From positions 62,001-126,000 of the forward strand of contig SECP01000010.1 in NCBI GenBank assembly GCA_004193285.1: DNA of 64,000 nucleotides, written 5' to 3'. The notes beneath the pieces were generated by a model, which made no database searches, was not told where the DNA came from, and worked only from the letters and a program-made list of their open reading frames with translations. The first letter of the stretch is position 1, and each line of letters begins with the position of its first letter. Shown piece by piece: positions 49,915 to 59,241 of the stretch. The stretch comes from Myxococcales bacterium. GTDB lineage: Bacteria; Myxococcota_A; Polyangia; Polyangiales; Polyangiaceae. Position numbers and translations under genes: made by a program.

Positions 49915-50999
49915 GTTGCCACCCCCAACTTGTCGCTCTTTTCCAGAAGCCACTCTTGGAGCTCAGGGGCCCAGGGCTTACGTGTGCTGTCAATCCAGTC
50001 GACTTGAAGCGCTCGCGCCATACTGCGACGGTCTGTCGTGGCGACAGGCGCGCCGACCGTGTCGAGCAAGGCGCAAGGTAGCAGTCGATTCGATATTGCA
50101 CGCGCAGAGTGGCGATCTTGGCGACCCACGACCATCATGTCCGCGTCCACCGCGAACCCGTTGGACGACCCGACGAGCAGCAGCGCGTCGCAAGCACTCA
50201 GCATCTTGACGCGATCGCTTCGCAGCTGGTTGAGCGCGGCCGGGTCCCGGACCATTGACTCGGGCTGGGCCGGGACGACGACGAAGCGATCTTGCAGTGA
50301 GTCGCGCGCCCTGCTCCAATCGTCCAACTGATCCGTCCGCGCGTGCAAGTAGACGACCTGGTCGCTTCCTGCCAGCCGAGCGGACTCCGCTTTGCGCCGT
50401 TCACGCTCGTCGACGCGAGCCTTCAGCTCCTTGAGCTTGAGACCAAGGTCCCCGACCAAAGCGCCGAGGGCAGCTCGAAACGCATCCGAGCCGGGGGACG
50501 AGCTCGAGAACGGCGCCGTGATGGTGCCCGGAACCTCTTTATGGAAGGAGAAGCCGAGTAGCGGAACTCGGTGACGGTCGGCGAGCTCGTCAGGCCAAGG
50601 ACTTTCTCCGCCTTTCACCGGCAGCACACGAATCAGCGCGATGCGCCCGTCCGACGCCATTTGAACCGGTTCTGTACTTTCGCCGGACTGCCACCAGCTT
50701 CTCTCCTTGGTGCACCACTCCGAACGTAGGTAGTCAGGGGTCAACAGCACCGTCAGTACGGCTGAGCAGCGAGCTTCATACTCGAGCTGTTCGGTCAAAC
50801 CAGCGAAACGATCCAGGCGTTTGTCGATATAGATAGAAAGGCCCGCGCGCAGGTGGTCGTGCTTCCGGAGCTCAGTCTCTAGCTCCGCAGCAAAAGCATG
50901 AGACCAGGTCGTAAGCGTCGAGTCTCCCTGCGCGTCTGCGGAGCCGTGACTATAGCTGATGAAGATATCGTTCTTGAAGGGACCGCCTACGTACGACAT
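49911..50999 (-). CDS. TIR-domain protein coupled to the nSTAND gene
   Basis: A 362-residue protein. Residues 8-130 form a TIR domain: NDIFISYSHGSADAQGD, AGLSIYIDKRLD, AVLTVLLTPDYLRSEWCTKE with Glu99 as candidate catalytic residue. The C-terminal half (QVVYLHARTDQLDDWSRA, SDRVKMLSACDALLLVGSS) looks like a second TIR/SLOG-like Rossmann domain (less certain). Start 50999 was chosen; the longer open frame to 51437 is antisense to the next gene. Its stop overlaps the nSTAND start, so both proteins are made together, suggesting that the NTPase controls TIR activity (inference). Confidence 0.85.
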   Translation of the reverse strand: MSYVGGPFKNDIFISYSHGSADAQGDSTLTTWSHAFAAELETELRKHDHLRAGLSIYIDKRLDRFAGLTEQLEYEARCSAVLTVLLTPDYLRSEWCTKERSWWQSGESTEPVQMASDGRIALIRVLPVKGGESPWPDELADRHRVPLLGFSFHKEVPGTITAPFSSSSPGSDAFRAALGALVGDLGLKLKELKARVDERERRKAESARLAGSDQVVYLHARTDQLDDWSRARDSLQDRFVVVPAQPESMVRDPAALNQLRSDRVKMLSACDALLLVGSSNGFAVDADMMVVGRQDRHSARAISNRLLPCALLDTVGAPVATTDRRSMARALQVDWIDSTRKPWAPELQEWLLEKSDKLGVAT

Positions 51000-51152
51000 C
51001 TGTAACCGTGCTTTCGAAAGAAGGGATTGAGCGCAGCGTACAGCAAGGGCCCCGTAAGCGCCGATCGCGCGAACAAATGACCATCGAAAGCCGGGCGCGC
51101 CAGAGGCCACGCTGGGCGGGTGAGCAATTCGTCGACTGAGGTCTCGAGCGCG

Positions 51153-52520
51153 ATGCCAAACCATGGGCTTCGGCCCATTTGCTTCATGGTGATGCCTTTT
51201 GGAATCAAGGAGACGCACAGCGGAGGCGCTCCGTCGAAAGTCAATTTCGACCGGTTGTGGGAGCTCTTGTTCCGACCGCTGATAGAGCGGCTCGGCTATG
51301 AACCCGTGCGGGCGGACGTCGATCTCGGAGCCTCGATTATTCGAGACATGATCGAGCGGCTGGCGCTGTCCGACTTGGTGTTGGCGGACGTGACGATTCC
51401 GAATGCAAACGTCTTTTACGAAGTGGGCATTCGTCACGCGGCGTGTGAGTCAGGGTGCGTGCTCGTTGCGGCGACGTGGGCCAAAGCGCCGTTCGACACG
51501 CAGTCGATGCGCCACGAGCCTTTCGCCCTTGCGGGCACCGACATGACGGAAGCGGAAGCGCGCGACAACCTCGAGCGCCTGGAGCCGCGAGTGCGGAAGC
51601 TCGCGACCTCGACGTCGCCCTGCTACGAAATGGAAGGCTTTCCCCGGCTCCCCATCGGGCGCGCCAACGCATTTCGCGAATGGCTGCGTGCGATGAACGA
51701 CTTCAACGCGGAGGTAACTGCGGTCCGGCTCGAGATCGACCTCGAAACGAGGCGGAGCCGCGCGAAGGCGCTGCTTGCGAAGCAGACCGAGCAGGGGCGA
51801 CTGCTGCCGCTCACGGTCGCGTACGAGCTCGTGAAGCTGGCTCGAGACTCGATGGATTGGAAGGACGTCGTCGAGCTCATCACGCAGCTACCCGAGCCGA
51901 TGCGACGAATGCCGATATTCGTCGAGCAGAAGGCGCTCGCGACGTCGAAGGCTGGCGATCACGAGGAGGCCATTGCCGCTCTGCTGGAGTTGATCGAGCA
52001 CTCGGGCGGCTCGGACGAGCGCTGGGGTCTCATCGGCGGCCGCAACAAGAAGCTCTTCCGGCAAGCACGCAAGGAGGCCAAGTCAGGCGCGGCGGCGGAG
52101 TACCTGAACCGCGCCATCGAGAGCTACGAGAAAGGTCGACTCTGCGACTTAAACGCTTACTACTCTGCTTCCAACTTGCCACTGCTGTTGTGCCTTCGTA
52201 ACGAGCCAGGCGACGCCGAGCTAGCGAGTCGCATCGCGGTCACGGTCGTCGCATCGTGCGAGCGCGCCATCGAGCTGAATATCGCCGACGAATGGGTTTA
52301 CCCGACGCTTCTTACGGTGGCCTTTCAAGGCGGCGACCTCGACAAGGCCCGTCAACTCCTACCCAGGGTCCGTCGCAATCCTACCCAGTGGAAGTTGGAG
52401 AGCGTGCTGGCTGATCTGGATGATGCTGTGTCGCTTCAGCCACAGCCGTCGCTGCAGACGAAGCTAGGTGAAGTGCGCGACCAACTGAGGGGAGCGCTAG
52501 CCGCTACTGCGCCCCGCTGA
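51153..52520 (+). CDS. TIR/deoxyribosyltransferase-like domain with TRAFs-binding (ASK-like) region
   Basis: A 455-residue protein. The N-terminal domain (ICFMVMPFGIKE, LVLADVTIPNANVFYEVGIRHA, Glu90) is paralogous to that at 44917. Residues 165-440 are a helical repeat (TPR-like) region matching the DUF4071/MAP3K TRAFs-binding type (AVRLEIDLETRRSRAKALL, ALLELIEHSGGSDERWGLIGGRNKKLFR). This N-terminal domain plus helical region occurs in eukaryotic ASK kinases. ATG 51153 is preferred over GTG 51120, because the sister protein starts at the same place relative to the MPF motif. Divergent from the TIR gene. Confidence 0.85.
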   Translation: MPNHGLRPICFMVMPFGIKETHSGGAPSKVNFDRLWELLFRPLIERLGYEPVRADVDLGASIIRDMIERLALSDLVLADVTIPNANVFYEVGIRHAACESGCVLVAATWAKAPFDTQSMRHEPFALAGTDMTEAEARDNLERLEPRVRKLATSTSPCYEMEGFPRLPIGRANAFREWLRAMNDFNAEVTAVRLEIDLETRRSRAKALLAKQTEQGRLLPLTVAYELVKLARDSMDWKDVVELITQLPEPMRRMPIFVEQKALATSKAGDHEEAIAALLELIEHSGGSDERWGLIGGRNKKLFRQARKEAKSGAAAEYLNRAIESYEKGRLCDLNAYYSASNLPLLLCLRNEPGDAELASRIAVTVVASCERAIELNIADEWVYPTLLTVAFQGGDLDKARQLLPRVRRNPTQWKLESVLADLDDAVSLQPQPSLQTKLGEVRDQLRGALAATAPR

Positions 52521-52555
52521 CCCAGGCTTCCCGCGCTTGCAGACACCGAGGGAGG

Positions 52556-54079
52556 TCACGGCTTCTCGGCAACGACGAGAAAGACCGAATCTTGCGCGGG
52601 AACGGTGGCCGTGTAGCTCATCGATTGGCTCCCCAGGTCTTGCGCGGTCCACACGTTTCGCACGGCCGCGGTACTGCCAAGGTCGAGATCCGCGAAGCGA
52701 ACCGTGATGCTGGCGGAGGAGGTCGAGCGGTTGAGGAGCAACACCGCGCGGCGGCCGTTGCCGGAGAGGACCTTGCTGTATACTTGCTTGCCTTGAGCGT
52801 CGGAGACCCTGACCCCCTGCTTGGCTAGCGGGTCCTGGTTTATCGCAATCGCCTCGCTGTTCGTGAGCACGCTCAGGGTATCGGCATTCATGGTCGCTAG
52901 GTTGTTGCCGGCCAGAAGCGGCGCGCTCGACATGGCCCAAAGCGCAAAATGCGTGCGGTTTTGATTCAGTGCAAATCCTTTCATGCCCACCACGAGCATG
53001 TCCGGATCGTTGTAGTGGCCCGGAGTCTGCGCGGCTGGATGCTGCGCGGAGTCGAAGTTCGCGAGCACTCTGCTCATGTCAGCAGACTCGCCGTAGTAGA
53101 TGATGTCGTAGCTGGTGCGCCACATCGTAGAAATGGCAGGCGCCCAGTCCCAGGGGCTCTGAATGCCCCAGTTGCAGACGGAGAGCGCGAGCGGACGGCT
53201 CGTCATCTTGGTCGCCTTCTCGATAGCGGAGGCGATGGCTTCGTACGACTTCTTCGGGTCGAGCTTCTCCTTGTCGCCGCCGCACCAGTCGACCTTGACG
53301 AAATCGAAGCCCCACTGCGAAAACGCTAGAAAGTCCTGGTCGTAGTGGCCTTCACTGCCTGACCCGGGAGCGGCGGGGCGGCCCGTCGGAAAGTAGAACC
53401 CGCAGCCATCCTTGCCCGCGTCCGTGTAGATGCCTGCTTTCAAGCCGAGGCTGTGGATGTAGTCGGCAATCCCCTTCATACCCCCGGGCCACTCGGCCTC
53501 GTCGACCGTGATGTTCCCCGCGCTGTCGCGCGTTCCCTGCCACCAGCCCTCATCAATGTTGACGTACTGATACCCGGCGGCTTTGAGCCCGCTCGAGACC
53601 AGGGCGTCCGCCTGACCCTTGATGACGTTGTAGTCGATTTTCGCCGCGAAGGTGTTCCACGAAGCCCAGCCCATGGCTGGCCCCTTATCGTTGGGCTGTC
53701 CCATGCCGCCCGCGCCGCCTCCCTGACCGCCGCCACCGGCAGCTGCGCCTGCAGAACCGCCAGCTGCTCCTCCGCCAGCGCCACCTCCGCCCGAGCCCGC
53801 GGCGGTAGCAGTGCCGCCGAGGGCTGCGCCGCCGTTCTGGTCACCGCCGCTCGCCGAAGAGCCCGCCGAACCGCCGCTGGTAGGATTCGCACCCGCCGCT
53901 GATCCGATCGGAGGGCTCCCCGCCGCTTGCCCGGCCGCCGGCGATCCCGCGCCTCCGCCCGATCCGGAAGTCGACGTCGTGGAGGGTGCGTCGTCGCTCG
54001 AGCAGGCGGGGATCGCGAACATCAAGCCCACCACGCTCACCGCCACGACCACATTGATCACTTCAGCGCTAAATTTCAT
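52556..54079 (-). CDS. GH27 alpha-galactosidase, lipoprotein
   Basis: A 507-residue exported glycosidase. Signal ends IPAC (Cys26); a Gly/Ala/Ser linker runs to about residue 128. The GH27 barrel has AMGWASWNTF, YVNIDEGWW, nucleophile Asp264 in FVKVDWCGGD, acid/base Asp325 in WRTSYDI, and HYNDPDML. A C-terminal beta-sandwich ends the protein. It releases alpha-linked galactose from plant or microbial oligosaccharides at the cell surface. Divergent from an AraC regulator, its probable controller. Confidence 0.92.
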   Translation of the reverse strand: MKFSAEVINVVVAVSVVGLMFAIPACSSDDAPSTTSTSGSGGGAGSPAAGQAAGSPPIGSAAGANPTSGGSAGSSASGGDQNGGAALGGTATAAGSGGGGAGGGAAGGSAGAAAGGGGQGGGAGGMGQPNDKGPAMGWASWNTFAAKIDYNVIKGQADALVSSGLKAAGYQYVNIDEGWWQGTRDSAGNITVDEAEWPGGMKGIADYIHSLGLKAGIYTDAGKDGCGFYFPTGRPAAPGSGSEGHYDQDFLAFSQWGFDFVKVDWCGGDKEKLDPKKSYEAIASAIEKATKMTSRPLALSVCNWGIQSPWDWAPAISTMWRTSYDIIYYGESADMSRVLANFDSAQHPAAQTPGHYNDPDMLVVGMKGFALNQNRTHFALWAMSSAPLLAGNNLATMNADTLSVLTNSEAIAINQDPLAKQGVRVSDAQGKQVYSKVLSGNGRRAVLLLNRSTSSASITVRFADLDLGSTAAVRNVWTAQDLGSQSMSYTATVPAQDSVFLVVAEKP

Positions 54080-54294
54080 GGCTCACCAGACTGGAAGGTT
54101 CGATGCTCGCCTGCTGCCGCACCCTCGCCATTCCTCCGCGGAGCGATGCGATTCGTGGCTACGAGGCTAGCGCTTCTGGCGTTTGGATCCACACGAAAGA
54201 CCGAAGTGGGTCTGTTCGTGAATGCGGATTTGATCCCGCGGCGCCGATGGATTGCGCGGTTGTTCGGGGTTGGCTGGCAAGATAGGGTCTGCTT

Positions 54295-55281
54295 GTGAGC
54301 CCCAAAAAAGCCGCTGCACCCGAAGCCGTGGGGTGGCGCCGCCGTTCCTTCGAAGTTCAAGTTTCGAACGTCGTGGCAAGCCGCGTCCGCGGTCCGGAGC
54401 CACCCAGAGTTTGGGCCTCGTCACTGCGGAAACTGGTGCAGACGACTCTGCACGCCGAAGAAGGGCCGACCTGGTGGACCCCCGTCAACGCGTACTTCGG
54501 CAACGTCGAAACGCAAACGGATCCGCAAAGCTACCACTGGGACGGCATGAAGCGTATCAGTCGGCGCGACCTACCACTCGTGTTCTTCCAATTCACGTTC
54601 GCGGGGGTTGGCCAGTTCGAGCTGTACGGCCGTCCTCCCCAGCGCGTCACGCCGGGTATGGGGTTCTTCGCCGTCGTTCCCTCACGACACCGCTACTACC
54701 TGCCACCGGACTCTCCTGGCTGGACCTTCGCCTGGATCGGTATTTATCACCCGTACTTGGTGCGCCGCCTCGCGAGGCAAGTGCAGCTGACCGGGCCCAT
54801 CGTTCACGCGGCGCCGGGCAGCGCGCTGGTCAAGCGCCTGTCGCGGCTGATGCGCGGCGTGTTCCTCAAAGACTACGGCGATCGCTTCGAAGTGGAGGCG
54901 GAGCTGCTGGCGTTTACCCACGCCTACGAACGACTCGCTCAGGGGGAACCGAACCCGGGCGGTGAGCGACTACTGCAAGAGCTCAAAGAGCGCGTCCTCG
55001 AGGACCCTCGGATTCGGCGGGAGGTGAGCACCCTCGCCGCAGAGCACGGCCTGAGTCGCAGCGCATTCAGCCATCACTTCCGTGAGCGAACGGGTCTTGC
55101 TCCGGCTCATTTCATGACCGAGGTCCGGCTGCAAGCGGCCGCACGCTTGCTCGTCACGACTGACCTGCCACTCTCGCGCGTCGCTCGAGACTGTGGTTTC
55201 GCCAACGCCAACCACTTTGGAAAAGTATTCCGCCGCTTCCGACAGCAAAGCGCGGGCGCCTATCGGCGGGCGCTTCGGTAG
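54295..55281 (+). CDS. AraC-family transcriptional regulator
   Basis: A 328-residue protein: an N-terminal cupin-like sensor domain (LVFFQFTFAGVGQFEL, MGFFAVVPSRHRYY) and a C-terminal double HTH (STLAAEHGLSRSAFSHHFRERTG, then LPLSRVARDCGFANANHFGKVFRRF). GTG start. Divergent from the GH27 gene across a 215-bp region, so activation of alpha-galactosidase by a galactoside is likely (inference). Confidence 0.9.
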   Translation: MSPKKAAAPEAVGWRRRSFEVQVSNVVASRVRGPEPPRVWASSLRKLVQTTLHAEEGPTWWTPVNAYFGNVETQTDPQSYHWDGMKRISRRDLPLVFFQFTFAGVGQFELYGRPPQRVTPGMGFFAVVPSRHRYYLPPDSPGWTFAWIGIYHPYLVRRLARQVQLTGPIVHAAPGSALVKRLSRLMRGVFLKDYGDRFEVEAELLAFTHAYERLAQGEPNPGGERLLQELKERVLEDPRIRREVSTLAAEHGLSRSAFSHHFRERTGLAPAHFMTEVRLQAAARLLVTTDLPLSRVARDCGFANANHFGKVFRRFRQQSAGAYRRALR

Positions 55282-55412
55282 TGCAGCTTCACCGTCATTG
55301 ACGCACGTGCCGCATCCTCACCGCGGCCGCCTCAGTCCCTAGGTCCACTTTGCCCGGAAACTCGGCGCCATTGCGCTTCCTTTGGAGCTCGAACGGTGTC
55401 AATCATCGGTTC

Positions 55413-56912
55413 ATGAAGGCGCTACCGACTCTGATCAAACTCGGGGCGCTTTGCGTTGCCCTCACCATCACCGCGCTGACAGCTTGCGGCTCGGACGACG
55501 GCAAGATTGTTCTTCCCGGCGAAGGCGGCGCTGCCGGAGAGGGCGGCGCCGGTCTCGGTGGGGGAGGCGGTGCGGACCTTTCGCCGGCCGGTCAAGGCGG
55601 GGACGAAACATCATCCATCCCCCTCGGCGGTGACGCGACCGGTGGCGCTGAAACCACACCAAGCGGCGGCGCGGGGGCGTCTGATGGCGGCCAAGGCGCG
55701 GGCGGTGCCGGCGGGGCGCGCGTTGCAGGCCGCGGGGCGGTCCAAATCGCGGTCGGCACTTCTGCCGCCTGCGTCTTGTTGGATACCGGAGTCGTACGCT
55801 GCTGGGGTGGGTCGGGTGGAGGGCAGCTGGGTCAGGGTAACTACGAAAGCATTGGCGACGACGAGAGCCCGTTCGAAGGGTCCGACATCGATGTCGGCGG
55901 CAAGGCAACGCAAGTCGTCGCAGGAGGGGCTCACGTCTGCGCCTTGCTGGAAAATGGAGCGGTGCGCTGCTGGGGCGTGGCGGCCGAGCTCGGCTATGGC
56001 AACAGCAACAACATTGGCGACACCGAAACACCGGCGAGCGCCGGTGACGTCGACGTCGGCGGCAAAGTGATTCAGCTCGCAGCCAGTGAGCAGCACACCT
56101 GCGCGCTGCTGGTTGGCGGCACCGTCCGCTGCTGGGGTTGGGGCGGTTACGGCGAGCTCGGTTATGGCAATACCGACAACATCGGTGACGACGAAACGCC
56201 AGCCAGCGCCGGTGACGTGGACGTCGGTGGCAAGGTGGCTCAGATTGCTACCGGTTCGGAGATGAGCTGCGCGTTGCTCTCTACGGGTGCCTTGCGCTGC
56301 TGGGGTCTCGGAGGCACTGGGGGCCTTGGCTACGGCAATCAATTGGACATCGGTGACAACGAAACTCCGGCTAGCGCCGGCGATGTGGACGTGGGCGGAA
56401 CGGTGATGCAGATCGCCGCCGGCTCGAGCCACGCCTGCGTGCTCCTGTCGACGGGCAATGTGCGGTGCTGGGGCGAAGCCCACGACGGCCGGATCGGCTA
56501 CGGCAACACGGTTCGCATCGGCGACGATGAAACCCCCGCCAGCGCAGGTGATCTCGACATCGGCGGCAAGGTGCAGGCACTCGCGCTCGGCGGGGCGCAC
56601 AGCTGCGCGCTGCTCGTGGATGGCAAGGTGCGCTGCTGGGGGGCTTGGAACTTTGGGTCCCTCGGCTACGGAAACACCGACAACGTCGGCGACGACGAAA
56701 CCCCCGCAATGGCCGGCAACGTGGACGTGGGCGGGCCCGTGAAGCAGCTCGCGGCTGGCGGTGATCGCACCTGCGCTCTCCTCACGAACGGGGCGGTTCG
56801 TTGTTGGGGTGCTGGAGTGCTCTCCATTCTCGGCTACCCCGATGCCTACCCCCTCCTCGAGAACATCGGCGACGACGAGACCCCAGCCAGCGCGGGCGAC
56901 ATCCTCTACTGA
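55413..56912 (+). CDS. RCC1-repeat lipoprotein, seven repeats
   Basis: A 499-residue exported protein. Signal MKALPTLIKLGALCVALTITALTAC with Cys25, a Gly-rich linker, then seven repeats of about 50 residues: CALL-x-x-G-x-VRCWG, GELGYGN, IGDDETPASAGDVDVGG. The repeat fits a seven-bladed RCC1 propeller. The repeats are very similar to one another (several blades share ETPASAGDVDVGGKV), indicating recent internal duplication. Likely a surface binding protein. ATG 55413 gives the signal peptide. Confidence 0.88.
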   Translation: MKALPTLIKLGALCVALTITALTACGSDDGKIVLPGEGGAAGEGGAGLGGGGGADLSPAGQGGDETSSIPLGGDATGGAETTPSGGAGASDGGQGAGGAGGARVAGRGAVQIAVGTSAACVLLDTGVVRCWGGSGGGQLGQGNYESIGDDESPFEGSDIDVGGKATQVVAGGAHVCALLENGAVRCWGVAAELGYGNSNNIGDTETPASAGDVDVGGKVIQLAASEQHTCALLVGGTVRCWGWGGYGELGYGNTDNIGDDETPASAGDVDVGGKVAQIATGSEMSCALLSTGALRCWGLGGTGGLGYGNQLDIGDNETPASAGDVDVGGTVMQIAAGSSHACVLLSTGNVRCWGEAHDGRIGYGNTVRIGDDETPASAGDLDIGGKVQALALGGAHSCALLVDGKVRCWGAWNFGSLGYGNTDNVGDDETPAMAGNVDVGGPVKQLAAGGDRTCALLTNGAVRCWGAGVLSILGYPDAYPLLENIGDDETPASAGDILY

Positions 56913-57032
56913 TAGCGGCCGCGGTCGCTCAGCACCCGCAGCCGTGTGACGACCCCGCTTCGTCTGTCTATAAAAGAAGACTTGGTGGCATTATGCTGGA
57001 CTTGGGCCCGCCAGTCTAGCTATCGTCCCCAC

Positions 57033-57665
57033 GTGGTCGACTTCTTCTTCGGTAGAAATTCCGGCAACGCCGCGCGCTCCGCGTTGGCTCTGTACGAGGC
57101 GGGGGTGGACTTCGTACCCCACGCGTTGGATTTGCGAAAGCCGCGCGGCCCGGAGTACTTGGCGCTCAACCCACTCGGCAAGGTGCCAACCCTCATCGAC
57201 GGCGAGGCCCAGCTTTGGGAGTCGAACGCCATCAACTGGTACGTGGCGGAGAAATACGCGCCGCACCTCTTGCCCGCGAGCGCAGAGGGGCGCGCGGCCG
57301 TGCTGCGCTGGGCATTCTTTCAAGCCTCACACGTTTCACCAGCAGCCACCGCCGTGCACCGCTCGATCAATCCCGCTCACGTCCGATACCTGGGGCAGCA
57401 CACGAACGCTCAGGAGGCAGAGCAAGGCAGGCAGGAGCTAGCCCGCTTCCTACCGGTGCTCGAGAGCGCGCTCATGCACTCGGACTGGCTCGTCCAGCAA
57501 TACTCGCTCGCAGATATTGCGTACGCACCGCACCTCGGCTTCCTCGTCCAATACGGGTTCGACTTCCCGAACACTCCGAGAGTCAAAGCCTGGCTCGAAC
57601 GGCTCCGGCAGCGACCAGCTTGGCTCAAGACAGAGGCCTTGGTCTTCGACGGTTACGCGGAATAG
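57033..57665 (+). CDS. Glutathione S-transferase family protein
   Basis: A 210-residue protein with the thioredoxin-like N-terminal domain (FFFGRNSGNAARSALALYEAG, LNPLGKVPTLID, LWESNAINWYVAEKYA) and helical C-terminal domain (DWLVQQYSLADIAYAPHLGFL). GTG 57033 starts directly before the first strand; the longer frame crosses the upstream region. Substrate unknown. Confidence 0.85.
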   Translation: MVDFFFGRNSGNAARSALALYEAGVDFVPHALDLRKPRGPEYLALNPLGKVPTLIDGEAQLWESNAINWYVAEKYAPHLLPASAEGRAAVLRWAFFQASHVSPAATAVHRSINPAHVRYLGQHTNAQEAEQGRQELARFLPVLESALMHSDWLVQQYSLADIAYAPHLGFLVQYGFDFPNTPRVKAWLERLRQRPAWLKTEALVFDGYAE

Positions 57666-57850
57666 GGCAGGGGGCTGCCTCGCTGCAGCTCGCTTGCACA
57701 AGGGTTTTGCGCCGAAACCGGGTGCAAACGTGTCGTCTTCTGCGACGACTCGAGGAGGTCGGCGTGTGCAAGCCGCGATGGTGGCGATGGACGACCGAGC
57801 CGTCGCTGGCCCCGTGGAGCTCGGCGCCGCTACACTCCGCGCGAGAAATC

Positions 57851-58924
57851 ATGATGACGGACATCGACCCGGTGGCGAGAGTGCGGGGGTGCCTGCTGGG
57901 CGGCGCCGTTGGCGACGCGCTGGGGGCTCCGGTCGAATTCATGTCGACGGCGGAGCTCCGGGCCGCGTTTGGCGCCGACGGAATTCAGGAATTTGCACCG
58001 GCCTATGGGCGCCGGGGAGCGCTCACCGATGACACACAGATGACGTTGTTCACCGCGGAGGGCATCATCCGCGCCCAGCTTCGGCTTGAAGGGAAAGGCA
58101 TCTGCCACGTGCCGAGCGTGATTCACCACGCACTGCTGCGTTGGCTCTACACGCAGGGAGAAAGGAGCGCGGCACTGCCGGCAGAGCCCGACGGTTGGTT
58201 GATCACGCACGAGGCCCTGTTCGCTCGGCGCGCTCCGGGCATGACCTGCCTTTCCGCCCTGCGCGCGTCGAAGAATTTCGGCGACCAGGCGCGCAATGAC
58301 AGCAAGGGCTGCGGGGCAATCATGCGAATCGCGCCGCTTGGGTTGTTCGTGAGCCTCACTCCCGGCGCATCGGGGGCACCGCCGCGCACCTACGAGCTTG
58401 CGTGCGAGTCAGCGAAAACCACCCACGCGCACCGCGAAAGCACCCTTTCATCGGGCTTCTTCGCCCTCGTGGTGGCGCACTTGATGCAGCAGGCCTCGCT
58501 CGTCGAGGCTATCGAGGCCTCACGAGTCCCGCTACAAACCGAGCGCGGCGCGGACCTCGTCATCTCGGTGATCGATCGAGCGGTGAGTCTCGCGAGCTCG
58601 AGCGCCCCATCGACGCCCGAGCTCGTGGAGTCCCTGGGCGGCGGCTGGGTCGCCGAGGAGGCGCTGGCCATCTCACTCTTCTGTGCTCTCCGAGCCGAGA
58701 GCTTCGAGCACGGCGTGCGCCTGGCCGTGAATCACGGCGGGGACTCGGACTCCACCGGCAGCCTAACTGGCCAACTGCTCGGCACGCTAGGGGGCGACTC
58801 CGTCGTGCCGCAGCGCTGGCTCGACGAGCTCGAGCTTAGGGATGTCATCGAAACAGTAGCGACCGACCTGGTCACGGCGACTGGCGACACCGCAAGTCTA
58901 GAGAGTCGGTACCCCGGCTGGTAG
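57851..58924 (+). CDS. ADP-ribosylglycohydrolase family protein
   Basis: A 357-residue all-helical hydrolase of the DraG/ARH family: GCLLGGAVGDALGAPVEF, LTDDTQMTLFTAEGII (metal ligands Thr-Asp-Asp), GCGAIMRIAPLG, and the C-terminal HGGDSDSTGSLTGQLLG. Enzymes of this type remove ADP-ribose from proteins or nucleotides using two metal ions. Start ATG 57851 or 57854. It is 5 kb from the TIR/macro island, so a link through ADP-ribose is possible but unproven. Confidence 0.9.
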   Translation: MMTDIDPVARVRGCLLGGAVGDALGAPVEFMSTAELRAAFGADGIQEFAPAYGRRGALTDDTQMTLFTAEGIIRAQLRLEGKGICHVPSVIHHALLRWLYTQGERSAALPAEPDGWLITHEALFARRAPGMTCLSALRASKNFGDQARNDSKGCGAIMRIAPLGLFVSLTPGASGAPPRTYELACESAKTTHAHRESTLSSGFFALVVAHLMQQASLVEAIEASRVPLQTERGADLVISVIDRAVSLASSSAPSTPELVESLGGGWVAEEALAISLFCALRAESFEHGVRLAVNHGGDSDSTGSLTGQLLGTLGGDSVVPQRWLDELELRDVIETVATDLVTATGDTASLESRYPGW

Positions 58925-59241
58925 CGATCAGCGTAGCGCCCAGCGCCCCCGCTATGGTCCTCCACCTCAGCGCGCGAGCTACCACTTCGAGCGAGAACCC
59001 GGGCACGTAGCGCCGCCCACCGAAACGCTCGGGTGGAATCGGATCGGATCCGCCGCCTCGCACCGCCGAGGATAGAGTCACGCCGTCACCACGAAGAGGA
59101 GCAATCCAGCCGCCCGCATGACCCGAGCGCAGCTCGCTCTGGCCGCCGCGGCCGCGCAAGATCGTCTAACCGGTTGCGGCCCCAACCAGCTCGCAGCCAG
59201 CTGCGCAAGGCCAGCACCCTTGGTACGGGCACGCTATCGCG
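58925..59241. other. Gene-free region
   Basis: 317 bp between two convergent genes (ADP-ribosylglycohydrolase and TetR). Open frames here read as Arg/Ala/Pro-rich shadow. No RNA gene, clear hairpin or repeat recognised. Confidence 0.55.

Noticed and set aside
51000..51437. N-terminal extension of the minus-strand TIR protein to 51437
   Set aside because: The added 146 residues are antisense to the N-terminal domain of the divergent ASK-like gene and do not look like protein; ATG 50999 starts just before the first TIR strand.
55468..56600. Long antisense ORFs opposite the RCC1 gene
   Set aside because: They are periodic shadows of the repeats, with biased composition (Arg/Ala or His/Ala/Val) and no domain.
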